Source of the DNA: Spirulina sp034932185
GTDB lineage: Bacteria > Cyanobacteriota > Cyanobacteriia > Cyanobacteriales > Spirulinaceae
Length of the DNA stretch: 64,000 nucleotides
NCBI RefSeq assembly: GCF_034932185.1
Contig: NZ_JAYGHW010000093.1
Location: 31,858 to 95,857 of the forward strand
Direction of reading: 5' to 3'
Under the pieces are notes generated by a model. It had not been told where the DNA came from. It did not search any database and was given only the letters and a program-made list of their open reading frames with translations. A program made the position numbers and the translations under genes. The first letter of the stretch is position 1. Every line of letters starts with the position of its first letter. Shown piece after piece: positions 8,877-17,547 of the stretch.

Positions 8877-11800
8877 TTAAATTTCACCGTCGGCATCCAT
8901 GATGCTTTGACTATCGAGCATCAACAAATTGCGTAACTGTTCCGTGTCTAAGGTGGTGAGCCACTGCTCCCCCGCATCAACGGTTTGCTCCGCCAATTGC
9001 TTTTTACTTTCGATAATGTCATCAATCCGTTCCTCCAATGTACCCGTACAAACGAACTTATGTACCTGGACATTGCGCCGCTGACCGATGCGGAAAGCGC
9101 GGTCAGTGGCTTGGTTCTCCACCGCCGGATTCCACCAGCGATCGACGTGAAACACATGGTTAGCGCGGGTCAGGTTTAAGCCTGTGCCGCCGGCCTTGAG
9201 GGAAAGGAGGAAAATTTGTGGGCCGTCGGGATCGTTTTGGAACCGATCAATCATTTCCTGCCGTTGGTTGCGAGTGGTGGAGCCATAGAGGAACATCACC
9301 TCCGTTTCTAGTTTGTGGCTGAGATAGGGTTGCAGGAGTTTGCCCCATTCGGCAAACTGGGTGAAGATCAAGGCGCGATCGCCCTCGGCAATCACCTCCT
9401 CTAGCATTTCCTGCAACCGCAATAATTTCCCCGACCGTTTCCCCGATCGCAATTCCGGTTCACTGAGGTATTGGGCGGGATGGTTGCACACCTGTTTTAA
9501 ACGGGTGAGGAGCGTCAGGATCAGCCCGTGGCGTTGGATGCCTTTGGCAGCTTCGATATCCAGGAGGGATTTCTCCACCAACTGCTGATAGAGGCGGGCC
9601 TGTTCGGCGGAAAGGCCACAGTAGACCGTCATTTCCTGCTTTTCGGGGAGGTCTTGGATGATCGTTTTATCGGTTTTGAGGCGGCGGAGGATGAAGGGCT
9701 GAACGAGGGAGCGGAGGGTTTGCAAAGAGTTGCGATCGCCATATTTTTCAATGGGGACGGCAAAACGCTTTTGGAAAAAGGGCTGATCCCCCAAAAATTT
9801 GGGGTTGAGAAAGTCGAGAATTGACCAGAGTTCCGTGAGGCGGTTTTCCACGGGTGTACCCGTGAGGGCGACGCGAAACCCGGCATTGAGTTGGCGCACA
9901 GCTTGGGATTGTTTGGCCTGGGCATTTTTGACGTTTTGGGCCTCATCCAATACTACACCGCCCCATTCCACCTGTTCCAAGGTTTTCACATCCCGATAGA
10001 CCAGGGAATAACTGGTTAACACTAAATCCTGCTTTTGGGCCATCACCACAAAGGGTTTCCCCTTTTTGCGCTTCTCGCCGTGGTGAACCCACACGTTTAA
10101 CCCTGGGGCAAATTTATGCACCTCCCGCTCCCAATTACTCAGGATTGAGGTGGGACAAACAACGAGGGTAGGCTGATCGATCAGATCATTTTCCTTGAGG
10201 TGGAGGACAAAGGCGATCAGTTGCAGCGTTTTCCCCAACCCCATGTCATCGGCCAAACAGGCCCCTAAACTCCATTGCTCTAAAAACGCCAACCAACTGG
10301 CCCCCCGCAATTGGTAGGGCCGCAGCGTGCCGGTAAATCCGGCGGGGATGGGGATGGAGGCGATCGCCTTATTTTCCACCAAGGCCGCAATTAAATCCTT
10401 CAGTTGCCCCTTGGCGGTAAAGTTCACCACCGGCAATTTCCCTAACAACTGGGGGCCGCCGGTACTAAACCGCAGGGCATCCTCCACCGTGAGGGCCATT
10501 TCCTCCTGATCATCCCCCTTGAGCATCGTCAGGGCCGATCGCACATCCGCCGGTTGTAGTGCCAACCATTCGCCGTTCACTTCCACCAGGGGCGATCGCT
10601 GCTCTAACAACTGCTCAAATTCCGGCAGCGTAATCGTTTGCGCCCCGATAGCCAGTTCTAATGTATAAATTAACGGCGTTTTCAAGCCTAGCCGTTCGTT
10701 GCGCTTCGCCCGCACTTGGGCGGTAATATTCAGCCCCAAGCGCTTTTCCCCCGCCCCAGGAGCCAAACCGGGGGGCAACAACACCGTAAACCCGGCATCC
10801 TCCAACTGCTGCACCCGCGATCGCACCAATTCGTAAGCTTCAATGGCGTTGAGCTTACAACCCGTGGGCTTGGGATCATCCAAGCTGGCGCGGATCGGTT
10901 CATAGAGCCGGGCCGCCAAGCCCAGACCCCGCAACAGTGTTTCCTGGGGATAGTCGAGCAATTGATCTTGAATGGGCAATTGATCGACGGGATTCTGCCA
11001 GATCGTTTCCGCATCAATCACACAATCGGGGCTATGGCTGGCGCTGAGGGTGTAGTTCAGCTTCCATTTCGGTTCCCCCAACTGCTTGCCCCAGGCGATT
11101 TCCCCCGGTGAGGGGGGAATTAAGGCCAAACAGAGGCGGAATTCATTGAGGTTGAGATTTTCCGTTGCCGGGGTGATGATTGCCTCTTGGACGGGCGATC
11201 GCCAAGTATTCAACATCGTTTCCAAGCGGCGCAAACTATCCCCACTGGCGGCCACCGTCGCCGTCGGCTGGGTCAACGCCACCACCCAGGGCTGGGAAAG
11301 GGCTTCCTTAGGGAGGGGAACGGTTAAATCCCCATGGGAGCGAATATGGGCATCCACCAACTGACTGAGAAAGTTGAGGATCAGGGTTTGGGGATCGTGC
11401 CAGAAGTCATGGCGGCGGGGTTTAGCCTTAGGGGGTTCCCCTTCAGCATAGGTGCGGCAGAGGCCCGGCATCTGATGGGCAAACGTGGTTAAACGGTCTT
11501 GGTCGAGGGCGCTGTCTAACAGGGGATGCCATTCTGCCAAATTGCCCCGCAACCCCGGCAACACCTTGCCCCGCGCCACCAGATCCAAACTCCAGCGGTA
11601 CACATGGGACCAAAACTGCAACGCATCCCCTAGGGCCGCCTTGCGGACTTGGAGGGAATTGAGGGGCAGATGACGCAACAGTTGGGCCGTATCGAGGGGG
11701 GTGAGTTGCAGCCCATCCACCCGCCACCACCGCAGCGGCAGCTTGCCAATATCGGCAATTTCCTCCTCATCGCCGGAGAGCACAGGTAAACATTCCCCCC

Positions 11801-12062
11801 CCTCGGTTTCGCTGCGGGAGCCATGGTTTCGCGTCGGCAGGGCGATGATCTCTGTGGCGGGGGTGGGGGTGATTGCAGGGGGCCAGAAAAAGCGCGATCG
11901 CAGGTATTGGGCTAAATCCTCCCACCCCATGGCCGCCGGATGGAGCGGCACCGCATCGGAGGGGGCATCGTAATCCGGGAGCGCCAGCCGCCAAGTCTCT
12001 CCCCACAGGAAAAAATAACTCCCTGTCGTCTTGTAAATCCAACTCCCATGTAAAATCGCCAT
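8877..12062 (-). CDS. SNF2/Rad54-family helicase-like ATPase (HepA-like)
   Basis: 1061 residues. The N-terminal ~550 residues form the bacterial SNF2-associated region (including a YxLVRSRVQQLEDAGF segment). The motor follows: Walker A DDMGLGKTLQL (about 605-615), Walker B/DEAQ box VVLDEAQNVKN, SNF2 motif III ALTGTPVENRLTELWSILDFL, and C-terminal helicase motifs including SLKAGGTGLNLTRANHVFHVDRWWNPAVE and the arginine-finger motif QATDRAFRIGQ. Such proteins translocate on double-stranded DNA and remodel protein-DNA complexes; bacterial members are linked to transcription recycling or stress. Length is typical. The start at 12062 sits just ahead of the divergent pnp promoter region. Specific partner not known. 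Confidence 0.9.
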   Translation of the reverse strand: MAILHGSWIYKTTGSYFFLWGETWRLALPDYDAPSDAVPLHPAAMGWEDLAQYLRSRFFWPPAITPTPATEIIALPTRNHGSRSETEGGECLPVLSGDEEEIADIGKLPLRWWRVDGLQLTPLDTAQLLRHLPLNSLQVRKAALGDALQFWSHVYRWSLDLVARGKVLPGLRGNLAEWHPLLDSALDQDRLTTFAHQMPGLCRTYAEGEPPKAKPRRHDFWHDPQTLILNFLSQLVDAHIRSHGDLTVPLPKEALSQPWVVALTQPTATVAASGDSLRRLETMLNTWRSPVQEAIITPATENLNLNEFRLCLALIPPSPGEIAWGKQLGEPKWKLNYTLSASHSPDCVIDAETIWQNPVDQLPIQDQLLDYPQETLLRGLGLAARLYEPIRASLDDPKPTGCKLNAIEAYELVRSRVQQLEDAGFTVLLPPGLAPGAGEKRLGLNITAQVRAKRNERLGLKTPLIYTLELAIGAQTITLPEFEQLLEQRSPLVEVNGEWLALQPADVRSALTMLKGDDQEEMALTVEDALRFSTGGPQLLGKLPVVNFTAKGQLKDLIAALVENKAIASIPIPAGFTGTLRPYQLRGASWLAFLEQWSLGACLADDMGLGKTLQLIAFVLHLKENDLIDQPTLVVCPTSILSNWEREVHKFAPGLNVWVHHGEKRKKGKPFVVMAQKQDLVLTSYSLVYRDVKTLEQVEWGGVVLDEAQNVKNAQAKQSQAVRQLNAGFRVALTGTPVENRLTELWSILDFLNPKFLGDQPFFQKRFAVPIEKYGDRNSLQTLRSLVQPFILRRLKTDKTIIQDLPEKQEMTVYCGLSAEQARLYQQLVEKSLLDIEAAKGIQRHGLILTLLTRLKQVCNHPAQYLSEPELRSGKRSGKLLRLQEMLEEVIAEGDRALIFTQFAEWGKLLQPYLSHKLETEVMFLYGSTTRNQRQEMIDRFQNDPDGPQIFLLSLKAGGTGLNLTRANHVFHVDRWWNPAVENQATDRAFRIGQRRNVQVHKFVCTGTLEERIDDIIESKKQLAEQTVDAGEQWLTTLDTEQLRNLLMLDSQSIMDADGEI

Positions 12063-12122
12063 CGCTACGGTTACTCGTCGTGAAAAGAGAATCGAAAACT
12101 GCCCTGCTCTTGCTCGGTGTTG

Positions 12123-12160
12123 TCTCAGGACAAGACTAAAATGCTACGATTGTCCTGAGA
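12123..12160 (+). promoter_or_regulatory. Perfect 11-bp inverted repeat in the pnp leader
   Basis: TCTCAGGACAA (12123-12133) and TTGTCCTGAGA (12150-12160) are exact complements separated by 16 bases, 38 bp before the pnp start. The repeat could be an RNA hairpin in the 5' UTR or a dimeric operator. In E. coli, a leader hairpin of pnp is the target of RNase III-dependent autoregulation; an equivalent here is only inference. Confidence 0.5.
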
Positions 12161-12197
12161 AGAAGAATATAGAAGTAAGAAAGGACAAGCACAGAAG

Positions 12198-14345
12198 ATG
12201 CAAGAATTTAACAAGTCAATATCCTTTAGTGGACCGGATATTCGGCTTCATGCGGGTCTCCTTGCGCCGCAGGCTGGCGGCTCAGTGTTGATTCAATCCG
12301 GAGAAACCGCCGTTTTAGTCACCGCTACACGCTCCACGGGCCGCGAGGGTATTGATTTTCTCCCGCTGTTGGTTGACTACGAAGAACGGCTCTACGCAGG
12401 GGGTCGGATTCCAGGGGGGTTTTTGCGCCGGGAAGGGCGGCCACCGGATAAGGTGACGTTAACCTGCCGTTTAATTGACCGTCCCCTGCGCCCCTTGTTT
12501 CCGCAATGGCTCCGGGATGATATCCAAGTGGTAGCCACAACACTATCGATGGATGAGCAAGTCCCCCCCGATGTTCTGGCGGTGACTGGCGCATCAATTG
12601 CCGTTCTCCTCGCTCAGATTCCTTTCTGTGGCCCCATGGCGGCGGTGCGCGTTGGGTTGGTTGGGGATGATTTTATCATTAACCCGACTTATAAAGAAAT
12701 TCAAGACGGGGATCTCGATCTGGTGGTGGCGGGAACGCCTGACGGGGTGGTGATGGTGGAAGCCGGAGCCAACCAATTGCCGGAGCAGGACATTATCGAA
12801 GCCATTGAGTTTGGCTATGAGGCGGTGCAGGAATTGATCGCCGCCCAACAGGAACTGATGGCGGAGTTGGGGCTGACATTGGTTCAAGCTGAACCCCCCG
12901 CAGAGGATGAGACTCTGGCGAAGTTTGTCGCAGAATGTGCCACCGCTGGCATTGAGGAAATTCTGAAGCAATTCAGTCTCTCCAAACCGGAGCGGGATGT
13001 GCTCCTGGATGAACTGAAGGATCAGCAGGTGATGGGGGCGATCGCCGCTCTCCCCGAAACCGACCCGATTCGCCAAGCCATCGAAGCCGATGGCAAGGCC
13101 GTGGGCAAAATCTTTAAGTCCCTCACTAAAGCCCTGATGCGCCAACAAATTGTCCGGGATGGCCTGCGGGTGGATGGGCGCAAGCTCGATGAGGTGCGGC
13201 CCATTTCCTGCCAGGTGGGGATTCTGCCCAATCGCGTCCATGGTTCGGGGCTGTTCCAACGGGGTTTAACTCAGGTGCTTTCCTTGGCCACATTGGGAAC
13301 CCCCAATGATGCCCAGGAAATGGATGATCTCCACCCGGAAACCCAAAAACGCTACATCCACCATTACAATTTCCCCCCCTATTCTGTGGGGGAAACGCGG
13401 CCGATGCGATCGCCCGGTCGTCGGGAAATTGGCCATGGTGCTTTAGCGGAGCGGGCTTTAGTTCCCGTTCTGCCCTCCCAGGAGGAATTCCCCTATGTGT
13501 TACGCATCGTCTCTGAGGTGCTCTCCTCCAACGGCTCCACCTCTATGGGTTCCGTCTGTGGCTCCACCCTCGCCCTCATGGATGCCGGGGTGCCAATTCG
13601 CAAACCCGTCAGCGGCACAGCCATGGGTTTAATTAAGGAAGGGAATGAAGTGCGTGTGCTTACGGATATCCAAGGCATTGAGGATTTCCTCGGGGATATG
13701 GATTTCAAGGTAGCAGGAACCGATAGCGGGATCACTGCCCTGCAAATGGACATGAAGATCACCGGGTTGCCCTTAGAGGTGATTTCCCAGGCGATCGCCC
13801 AAGCCAAAGAGGGGCGGATGCACATCCTCGAAAAAATGCTGGCGGTGATCGACAAACCTCGCTCAGAACTCTCCCCCTACGCGCCGCGCCTCCTCTCGAT
13901 CCGCATCGACCCCGATATGATCGGTTTGGTGATTGGCCCCGGCGGCAAAAATATCAAGGGCATCACTGAGCAAAGTGGGGCCAAAATTGATATTGAAGAT
14001 TCCGGGAAGGTGACGATCTACTGTAATGATCCCGAAGGGGCAGCCCTGGCAAAACGGATCATCGAAGGCATGACCCGCAAGCTCAGTGAAGGCGAAGTCT
14101 ATTTCGGCAAAGTGACGCGGATTATCCAAATCGGGGCCTTTGTGGAAATTCTCCCTGGTAAAGAAGGGATGATCCACATTTCCCAACTGGCGGATTATCG
14201 CGTTGGTAAGGTGGAAGATGAGGTGGCTGTGGGCGATGAAGTGGTGGTCAAAGTGCGGGAAATTGATTCCCGGGGCCGCATCAACCTCACCCGTTTAGGG
14301 ATTCACCCCGACGAAGCCGCCGCTGCCCGTGCTAACGCTCAATAA
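12198..14345 (+). CDS. pnp: Polynucleotide phosphorylase
   Basis: 715 residues. Degrades RNA 3' to 5' using phosphate and in cyanobacteria also adds heteropolymeric tails. The order is RNase PH core 1, an all-helical linker, RNase PH core 2 (GHGALAERALVPVLP and the phosphate-binding SNGSTSMGSVCGS), a KH domain (GLVIGPGGKNIKGI, about 578) and a C-terminal S1 domain (GKVTRIIQIGAFVEILPGKEGMIHISQL). Full length. Start MQEFNKSISF is preceded by an AAGAAAGGA site. A perfect inverted repeat lies in the leader and an intrinsic terminator follows the stop. Monocistronic; divergent from the SNF2 gene. Confidence 0.97.
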   Translation: MQEFNKSISFSGPDIRLHAGLLAPQAGGSVLIQSGETAVLVTATRSTGREGIDFLPLLVDYEERLYAGGRIPGGFLRREGRPPDKVTLTCRLIDRPLRPLFPQWLRDDIQVVATTLSMDEQVPPDVLAVTGASIAVLLAQIPFCGPMAAVRVGLVGDDFIINPTYKEIQDGDLDLVVAGTPDGVVMVEAGANQLPEQDIIEAIEFGYEAVQELIAAQQELMAELGLTLVQAEPPAEDETLAKFVAECATAGIEEILKQFSLSKPERDVLLDELKDQQVMGAIAALPETDPIRQAIEADGKAVGKIFKSLTKALMRQQIVRDGLRVDGRKLDEVRPISCQVGILPNRVHGSGLFQRGLTQVLSLATLGTPNDAQEMDDLHPETQKRYIHHYNFPPYSVGETRPMRSPGRREIGHGALAERALVPVLPSQEEFPYVLRIVSEVLSSNGSTSMGSVCGSTLALMDAGVPIRKPVSGTAMGLIKEGNEVRVLTDIQGIEDFLGDMDFKVAGTDSGITALQMDMKITGLPLEVISQAIAQAKEGRMHILEKMLAVIDKPRSELSPYAPRLLSIRIDPDMIGLVIGPGGKNIKGITEQSGAKIDIEDSGKVTIYCNDPEGAALAKRIIEGMTRKLSEGEVYFGKVTRIIQIGAFVEILPGKEGMIHISQLADYRVGKVEDEVAVGDEVVVKVREIDSRGRINLTRLGIHPDEAAAARANAQ

Positions 14346-14368
14346 ACGCAATCCTGTAAGCGTTTGTG

Positions 14369-14388
14369 GTGAGGACTAAAGTCCTCAC
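14369..14388. repeat. GAGGACTAAAGTCCTC hairpin, REP-like
   Basis: GTGAGGAC and GTCCTCAC flank TAAA just after pnp. Close relatives with GACTGAAGTC or GACTTCAGTC cores are found near 45297, 49871 and 53495, marking a dispersed palindromic repeat family. Confidence 0.6.
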
Positions 14389-14402
14389 TGCAAAATTGCG
14401 GA

Positions 14403-14433
14403 AAAAACTGCTCTAACGTTAGGGCAGTTTTTT
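14403..14433 (+). terminator. pnp: Intrinsic terminator after pnp
   Basis: AAAACTGCTCTAAC pairs with GTTAGGGCAGTTTT (one G-U) and is followed directly by a run of six Ts. This is a standard rho-independent terminator about 60 bp after the pnp stop. Confidence 0.8.
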
Positions 14434-15254
14434 AATGTTTAACCTTTGGATCATGATGGGTTTAGGCGGGAGCAGATTCTGCGGTGCTGTGTTGCTTCCG
14501 GCCGAGGATTTGGATCGCAAAAGCCGTTTTCGGGGGGAGGGTTGGCTCTGGATTGGGTTCGAGCAACACTAAAAACTGAATCCCTGCTGGATTCTCGTAA
14601 ATACCGACACAATCAGAAATCCGTTGAATATTATGCATGGCTCTGAATATTGGCAGTGAAGGAGGAAAATTTTAAACGGTCTTGAGGAAATAAACATTAT
14701 GCTTTGCTTAGTTCCAAGGTTATCCTCTGACGACACTGAGTGGGGGATATTTTAAGATTTCCGAAATATTTTCATCGCAGTGAATTGAAGAAAGTATCCC
14801 AAATTACTTTTTCCTCTGTCTGCTGTTTTGGAAAGTTTTTGAAACTAAAGGTTTGTGAATAACATAGGTGAAAATGATAAAAACAAGCCATAATTTGCCG
14901 AAAAATGATTTGTTATCCCTTCGTAAGCATTGGTCAATCATTTAGTTTACAAATATTAATAAAAAGAGGCCAAACAATATTACGGAATGCAAAGAGAAGA
15001 TACAAAATGAAACCAAGCTTCATTTTTCTGTAGAATTACCTTGCTCATGATCTTGATCCCCAGCCCTATCCTATCGGTTTCATCCCGCAACGGATTTGTT
15101 TATTCCCCTAGGGGAGTTCCTGCCAAAACTGCTGCTGGACGGGGTTAATCCTGATCATGATGCTGGTTTTATGGCAGTTGACCTGTCATTTTCAGGGGTC
15201 TTTCCGGGCCTAAAGTCTTTAAAATGGGTCAGAACGCGATTTTTGCATTGGTCT
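14434..15254. other. 820-bp intergenic gap, AT-rich in the middle
   Basis: No convincing gene was found. From about 14640 to 15060 the DNA is much richer in A+T than its neighbours, lacks HIP1 sites and has many stops in all frames. It might hold the proB promoter, a small RNA or decayed foreign DNA; I see no tRNA and no known RNA motif. Confidence 0.5.
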
Positions 15255-16373
15255 ATGGCCCAAACCCTTGTGATTAAGATTGGTACTTCCAGCCTCACCC
15301 ATCCGGAGACGGGGCAATTGGCGATCGCCACCCTGGGGGCGTTGGTGGAAACCCTCACCTCCCTGCGCCGGGCTGGTCATCGCGTTGTCTTGGTTTCCTC
15401 GGGGGCGGTGGGGGTGGGGGCCAGTCGCCTCAAACTCACGGAACGACCCCGGACAATGCCCCGGAAGCAGGCGGTGGCTGCTGTGGGCCAGGGGCGGTTA
15501 ATGCGGGTCTATGACGATTTGTTTACCAGTTTAAATCAGGCGATCGCCCAAATTCTGCTCACTCGGCGGGATCTGGTGGATCGCACCGCCTATGTCAATG
15601 CCTACAACACATTCCAAGCCCTGTTTGAATTGGAGGTGATCCCCATCGTCAATGAAAACGATACGGTGGCGGTGGAGGAATTGCGGTTTGGCGATAATGA
15701 TACGCTCTCGGCTTTGGTGGCCAGCTTGATCGAAGCGGATTGGCTCTGCCTGCTCACCGATGTGGATCGCCTCTATTCCGCCGATCCCCGCCAGGATCCC
15801 ACCGCCCAACCCATTAGCCATGTGAGCGTTGCCGAGTTGGCTGCGTTGGAAATTGAGGGGGGCGATCGCGGCTCCCAATGGGGTACTGGGGGGATGGTGA
15901 CGAAAATTGCTGCTGCCCGCATTGCCAGCAGTGCGGGGGTAAAAATGGCGATTTTGCGAGGTCAACAGCCCCAAAATATTCTCAACCTCCTCAACGGCGA
16001 AAGCATCGGCACACAGTTTGAAGCCCAACCCCGGCCGGACAATGCCCGCAAGCGGTGGATTGCCCACGGCTTGATCCCCCGTGGGCGGCTCTATTTGGAT
16101 GGGGGGGCGATTCGGGCATTATGCCATCAGGGGCGATCGCTCCTCCCAGCGGGCATCGTCAAAACCGAGGGAGACTTCCAAACCTCCGAAGCCGTGATCC
16201 TCTGCACCAGTGACGGCGTAGAAATAGCCCGGGGCATTGTCAACTACAACAGCCATGAAATCAGCCAAATTCAAGGGCATCACTCCGACGCAATCCCCAC
16301 AATCCTCGGCTACAGCGGCGCAGAAACAATTATCCATCGCGATAATTTAGTCCTCACCGGCAATCATCCCTAA
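15255..16373 (+). CDS. proB: Glutamate 5-kinase
   Basis: 372 residues from the ATG at 15255. Phosphorylates L-glutamate in the first step of proline synthesis. The amino-acid kinase domain starts MAQTLVIKIGTSSLTHPETG, with VLVSSGAVGVGASRL, the NENDTVAVEELRFGDNDTLSALVA substrate-binding segment and a GTGGMVTKIAAARIA loop. A C-terminal PUA domain (about 275-365, DGGAIRALCHQGRSLLPAGIV) matches full-length bacterial ProB. An in-frame extension back to 15096 exists but its 53 residues are not part of the family. The PUA-linked form is usually feedback-inhibited by proline. Confidence 0.96.
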   Translation: MAQTLVIKIGTSSLTHPETGQLAIATLGALVETLTSLRRAGHRVVLVSSGAVGVGASRLKLTERPRTMPRKQAVAAVGQGRLMRVYDDLFTSLNQAIAQILLTRRDLVDRTAYVNAYNTFQALFELEVIPIVNENDTVAVEELRFGDNDTLSALVASLIEADWLCLLTDVDRLYSADPRQDPTAQPISHVSVAELAALEIEGGDRGSQWGTGGMVTKIAAARIASSAGVKMAILRGQQPQNILNLLNGESIGTQFEAQPRPDNARKRWIAHGLIPRGRLYLDGGAIRALCHQGRSLLPAGIVKTEGDFQTSEAVILCTSDGVEIARGIVNYNSHEISQIQGHHSDAIPTILGYSGAETIIHRDNLVLTGNHP

Positions 16374-16433
16374 AGGTTCGTCTGGCCCTCGATCATCGCC
16401 ATGGGAGCATCACCCCCATCGCCCTCTAGCAAA

Positions 16434-17264
16434 TTATCCAACGGTAAAATATAAAGCAAAATCATACTTGTTCATCGTGTTTTGGGTAATGCCAGCAATT
16501 TCTATCAATTCCTGAAGATCAGTGAAAGGGCCTTGATTGTTACGTCTGGCAATAATCGCCTGAGCTTTTTGTTTCCCCAAACCCTTGACACGGCAGAGAT
16601 CGGTGATAGTGGCAGTATTGAGGTTAATTTTTGGCAAAGCCTGGGCCGGCGGAGAAATGGGGCGAGGTGAGGGAGGGACTGGGGGAGGTGTTGGGCGGGA
16701 TTGAAGCAACGTCATCATCTCTTGTTGCCATACCGTTTGCTGTCTTTCCATCGCCTCAATTTTGGCTATTAACTTCTGCTCTAGGCTCTCAATCATCGGT
16801 TGAGGCGATGAAATTTGCGCGATCAAATTGCGATCTAGATGCTCAAGAATGGCCGTGAGATCATCAGGGGTTAATGAAGTTAAGCGGGTAGAAATAACAG
16901 GCTCAGGATCTAGCGAGTAATCGGGTTGGGGTGAGGTCTGTGGATCAAGCCTTACAGAATCTCGAAATAACTTCATTTGTTCTAAAATTGCCCCTTCATT
17001 CTCCTCCTCCAAAATAATCGCCTGAATCATTTCCCCCTTCGCCAAATCTAATTCTCTGGCCCGCACCGCTGCATAATAGCCAAAATGATCACTCACCACC
17101 TGATAACTTTGCCAATCCAATGGTCTTAAAATTAACGGATTAATCGTGCCTTGACTTTGCAAAATGGCCTGGGCTGCCCGTTCGAGATCAGCAACAGAAA
17201 AATTTGAGCGAGGAACCGTACTGTGAATTTTGCGAACCGCCACTAACTTTGTTTGTAAACGCAT
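16434..17264 (-). CDS. ParB-like N-terminal domain fused to ComEA-type helix-hairpin-helix
   Basis: 276 residues. The first ~100 resemble a ParB/Srx-type fold: basic start KLVAVRKIHS, then LERAAQAILQSQGTINPLILRP and VVSDHFGYYAAVRARELD, the place where ParB nucleotide-binding proteins have their core. A variable linker rich in Gln and Pro (about 100-210) follows. The C-terminus from about 213 is a double helix-hairpin-helix of the ComEA kind (INLNTATITDLCRVKGLGKQ), a non-specific DNA-binding module. It is transcribed the same way as, and downstream of, the nuclease-ParA fusion gene, so the two may form a partition-like or DNA-processing pair. Catalytic residues of ParB CTPases are not clearly visible. 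Function unknown. Confidence 0.6.
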   Translation of the reverse strand: MRLQTKLVAVRKIHSTVPRSNFSVADLERAAQAILQSQGTINPLILRPLDWQSYQVVSDHFGYYAAVRARELDLAKGEMIQAIILEEENEGAILEQMKLFRDSVRLDPQTSPQPDYSLDPEPVISTRLTSLTPDDLTAILEHLDRNLIAQISSPQPMIESLEQKLIAKIEAMERQQTVWQQEMMTLLQSRPTPPPVPPSPRPISPPAQALPKINLNTATITDLCRVKGLGKQKAQAIIARRNNQGPFTDLQELIEIAGITQNTMNKYDFALYFTVG

Positions 17265-17330
17265 AAAAACTTTCTCTAAAAAGAATGATCATCCGCCAAG
17301 ATGGTGCGTCAACCCTTCAGATATTCTGAT

Positions 17331-17450
17331 ATGGAATTCGCTTAATCAGATCGTGAAAAGTTTTAGGTGGTGTAGGGGCGAAAAATTTTTGTCCCTCCGG
17401 CAGGCTTACGCCAATGCCCCTACGCAGATCAACAAGACAAACAGATTTTA
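17331..17450. repeat. Dispersed ~110-bp intergenic repeat, copy 1
   Basis: The stretch from CGCTTAATCAGATCGTG through GGTGTAGGGGCGAAAAATTT to CTACGCAGATCAACAAGACA recurs with variation at about 30180-30270 and 63780-63875. It includes the CCTCCGGCAGGCTTACGCCAA module, which is also found near 35715 and 62025. Function unknown; probably a non-autonomous mobile repeat. Confidence 0.65.
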
Positions 17451-17485
17451 TTCATCGATCTGACATACCCTCCTGGATAGTCCTA

Positions 17486-17543
17486 GGGTGCGTTAGGGGA
17501 AATCTATTATGACATCAATAGCTTAAATTTCCCTGACGCACCC
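17486..17543. repeat. MITE-like inverted repeat with GGGTGCGT ends
   Basis: GGGTGCGTTAGGGGAAAT (17486-17503) pairs with ATTTCCCTGACGCACCC (17527-17543) apart from one mismatch and one missing base. The loop is 23 bp. Ends and size suggest a miniature inverted-repeat element lying immediately downstream of the nuclease-ParA gene. Confidence 0.55.
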
Positions 17544-17547
17544 TCCA

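Noticed and set aside
14446..14646. 66-residue frame after the pnp terminator
   Set aside because: No resemblance to anything, weak start, in a region otherwise full of stops.
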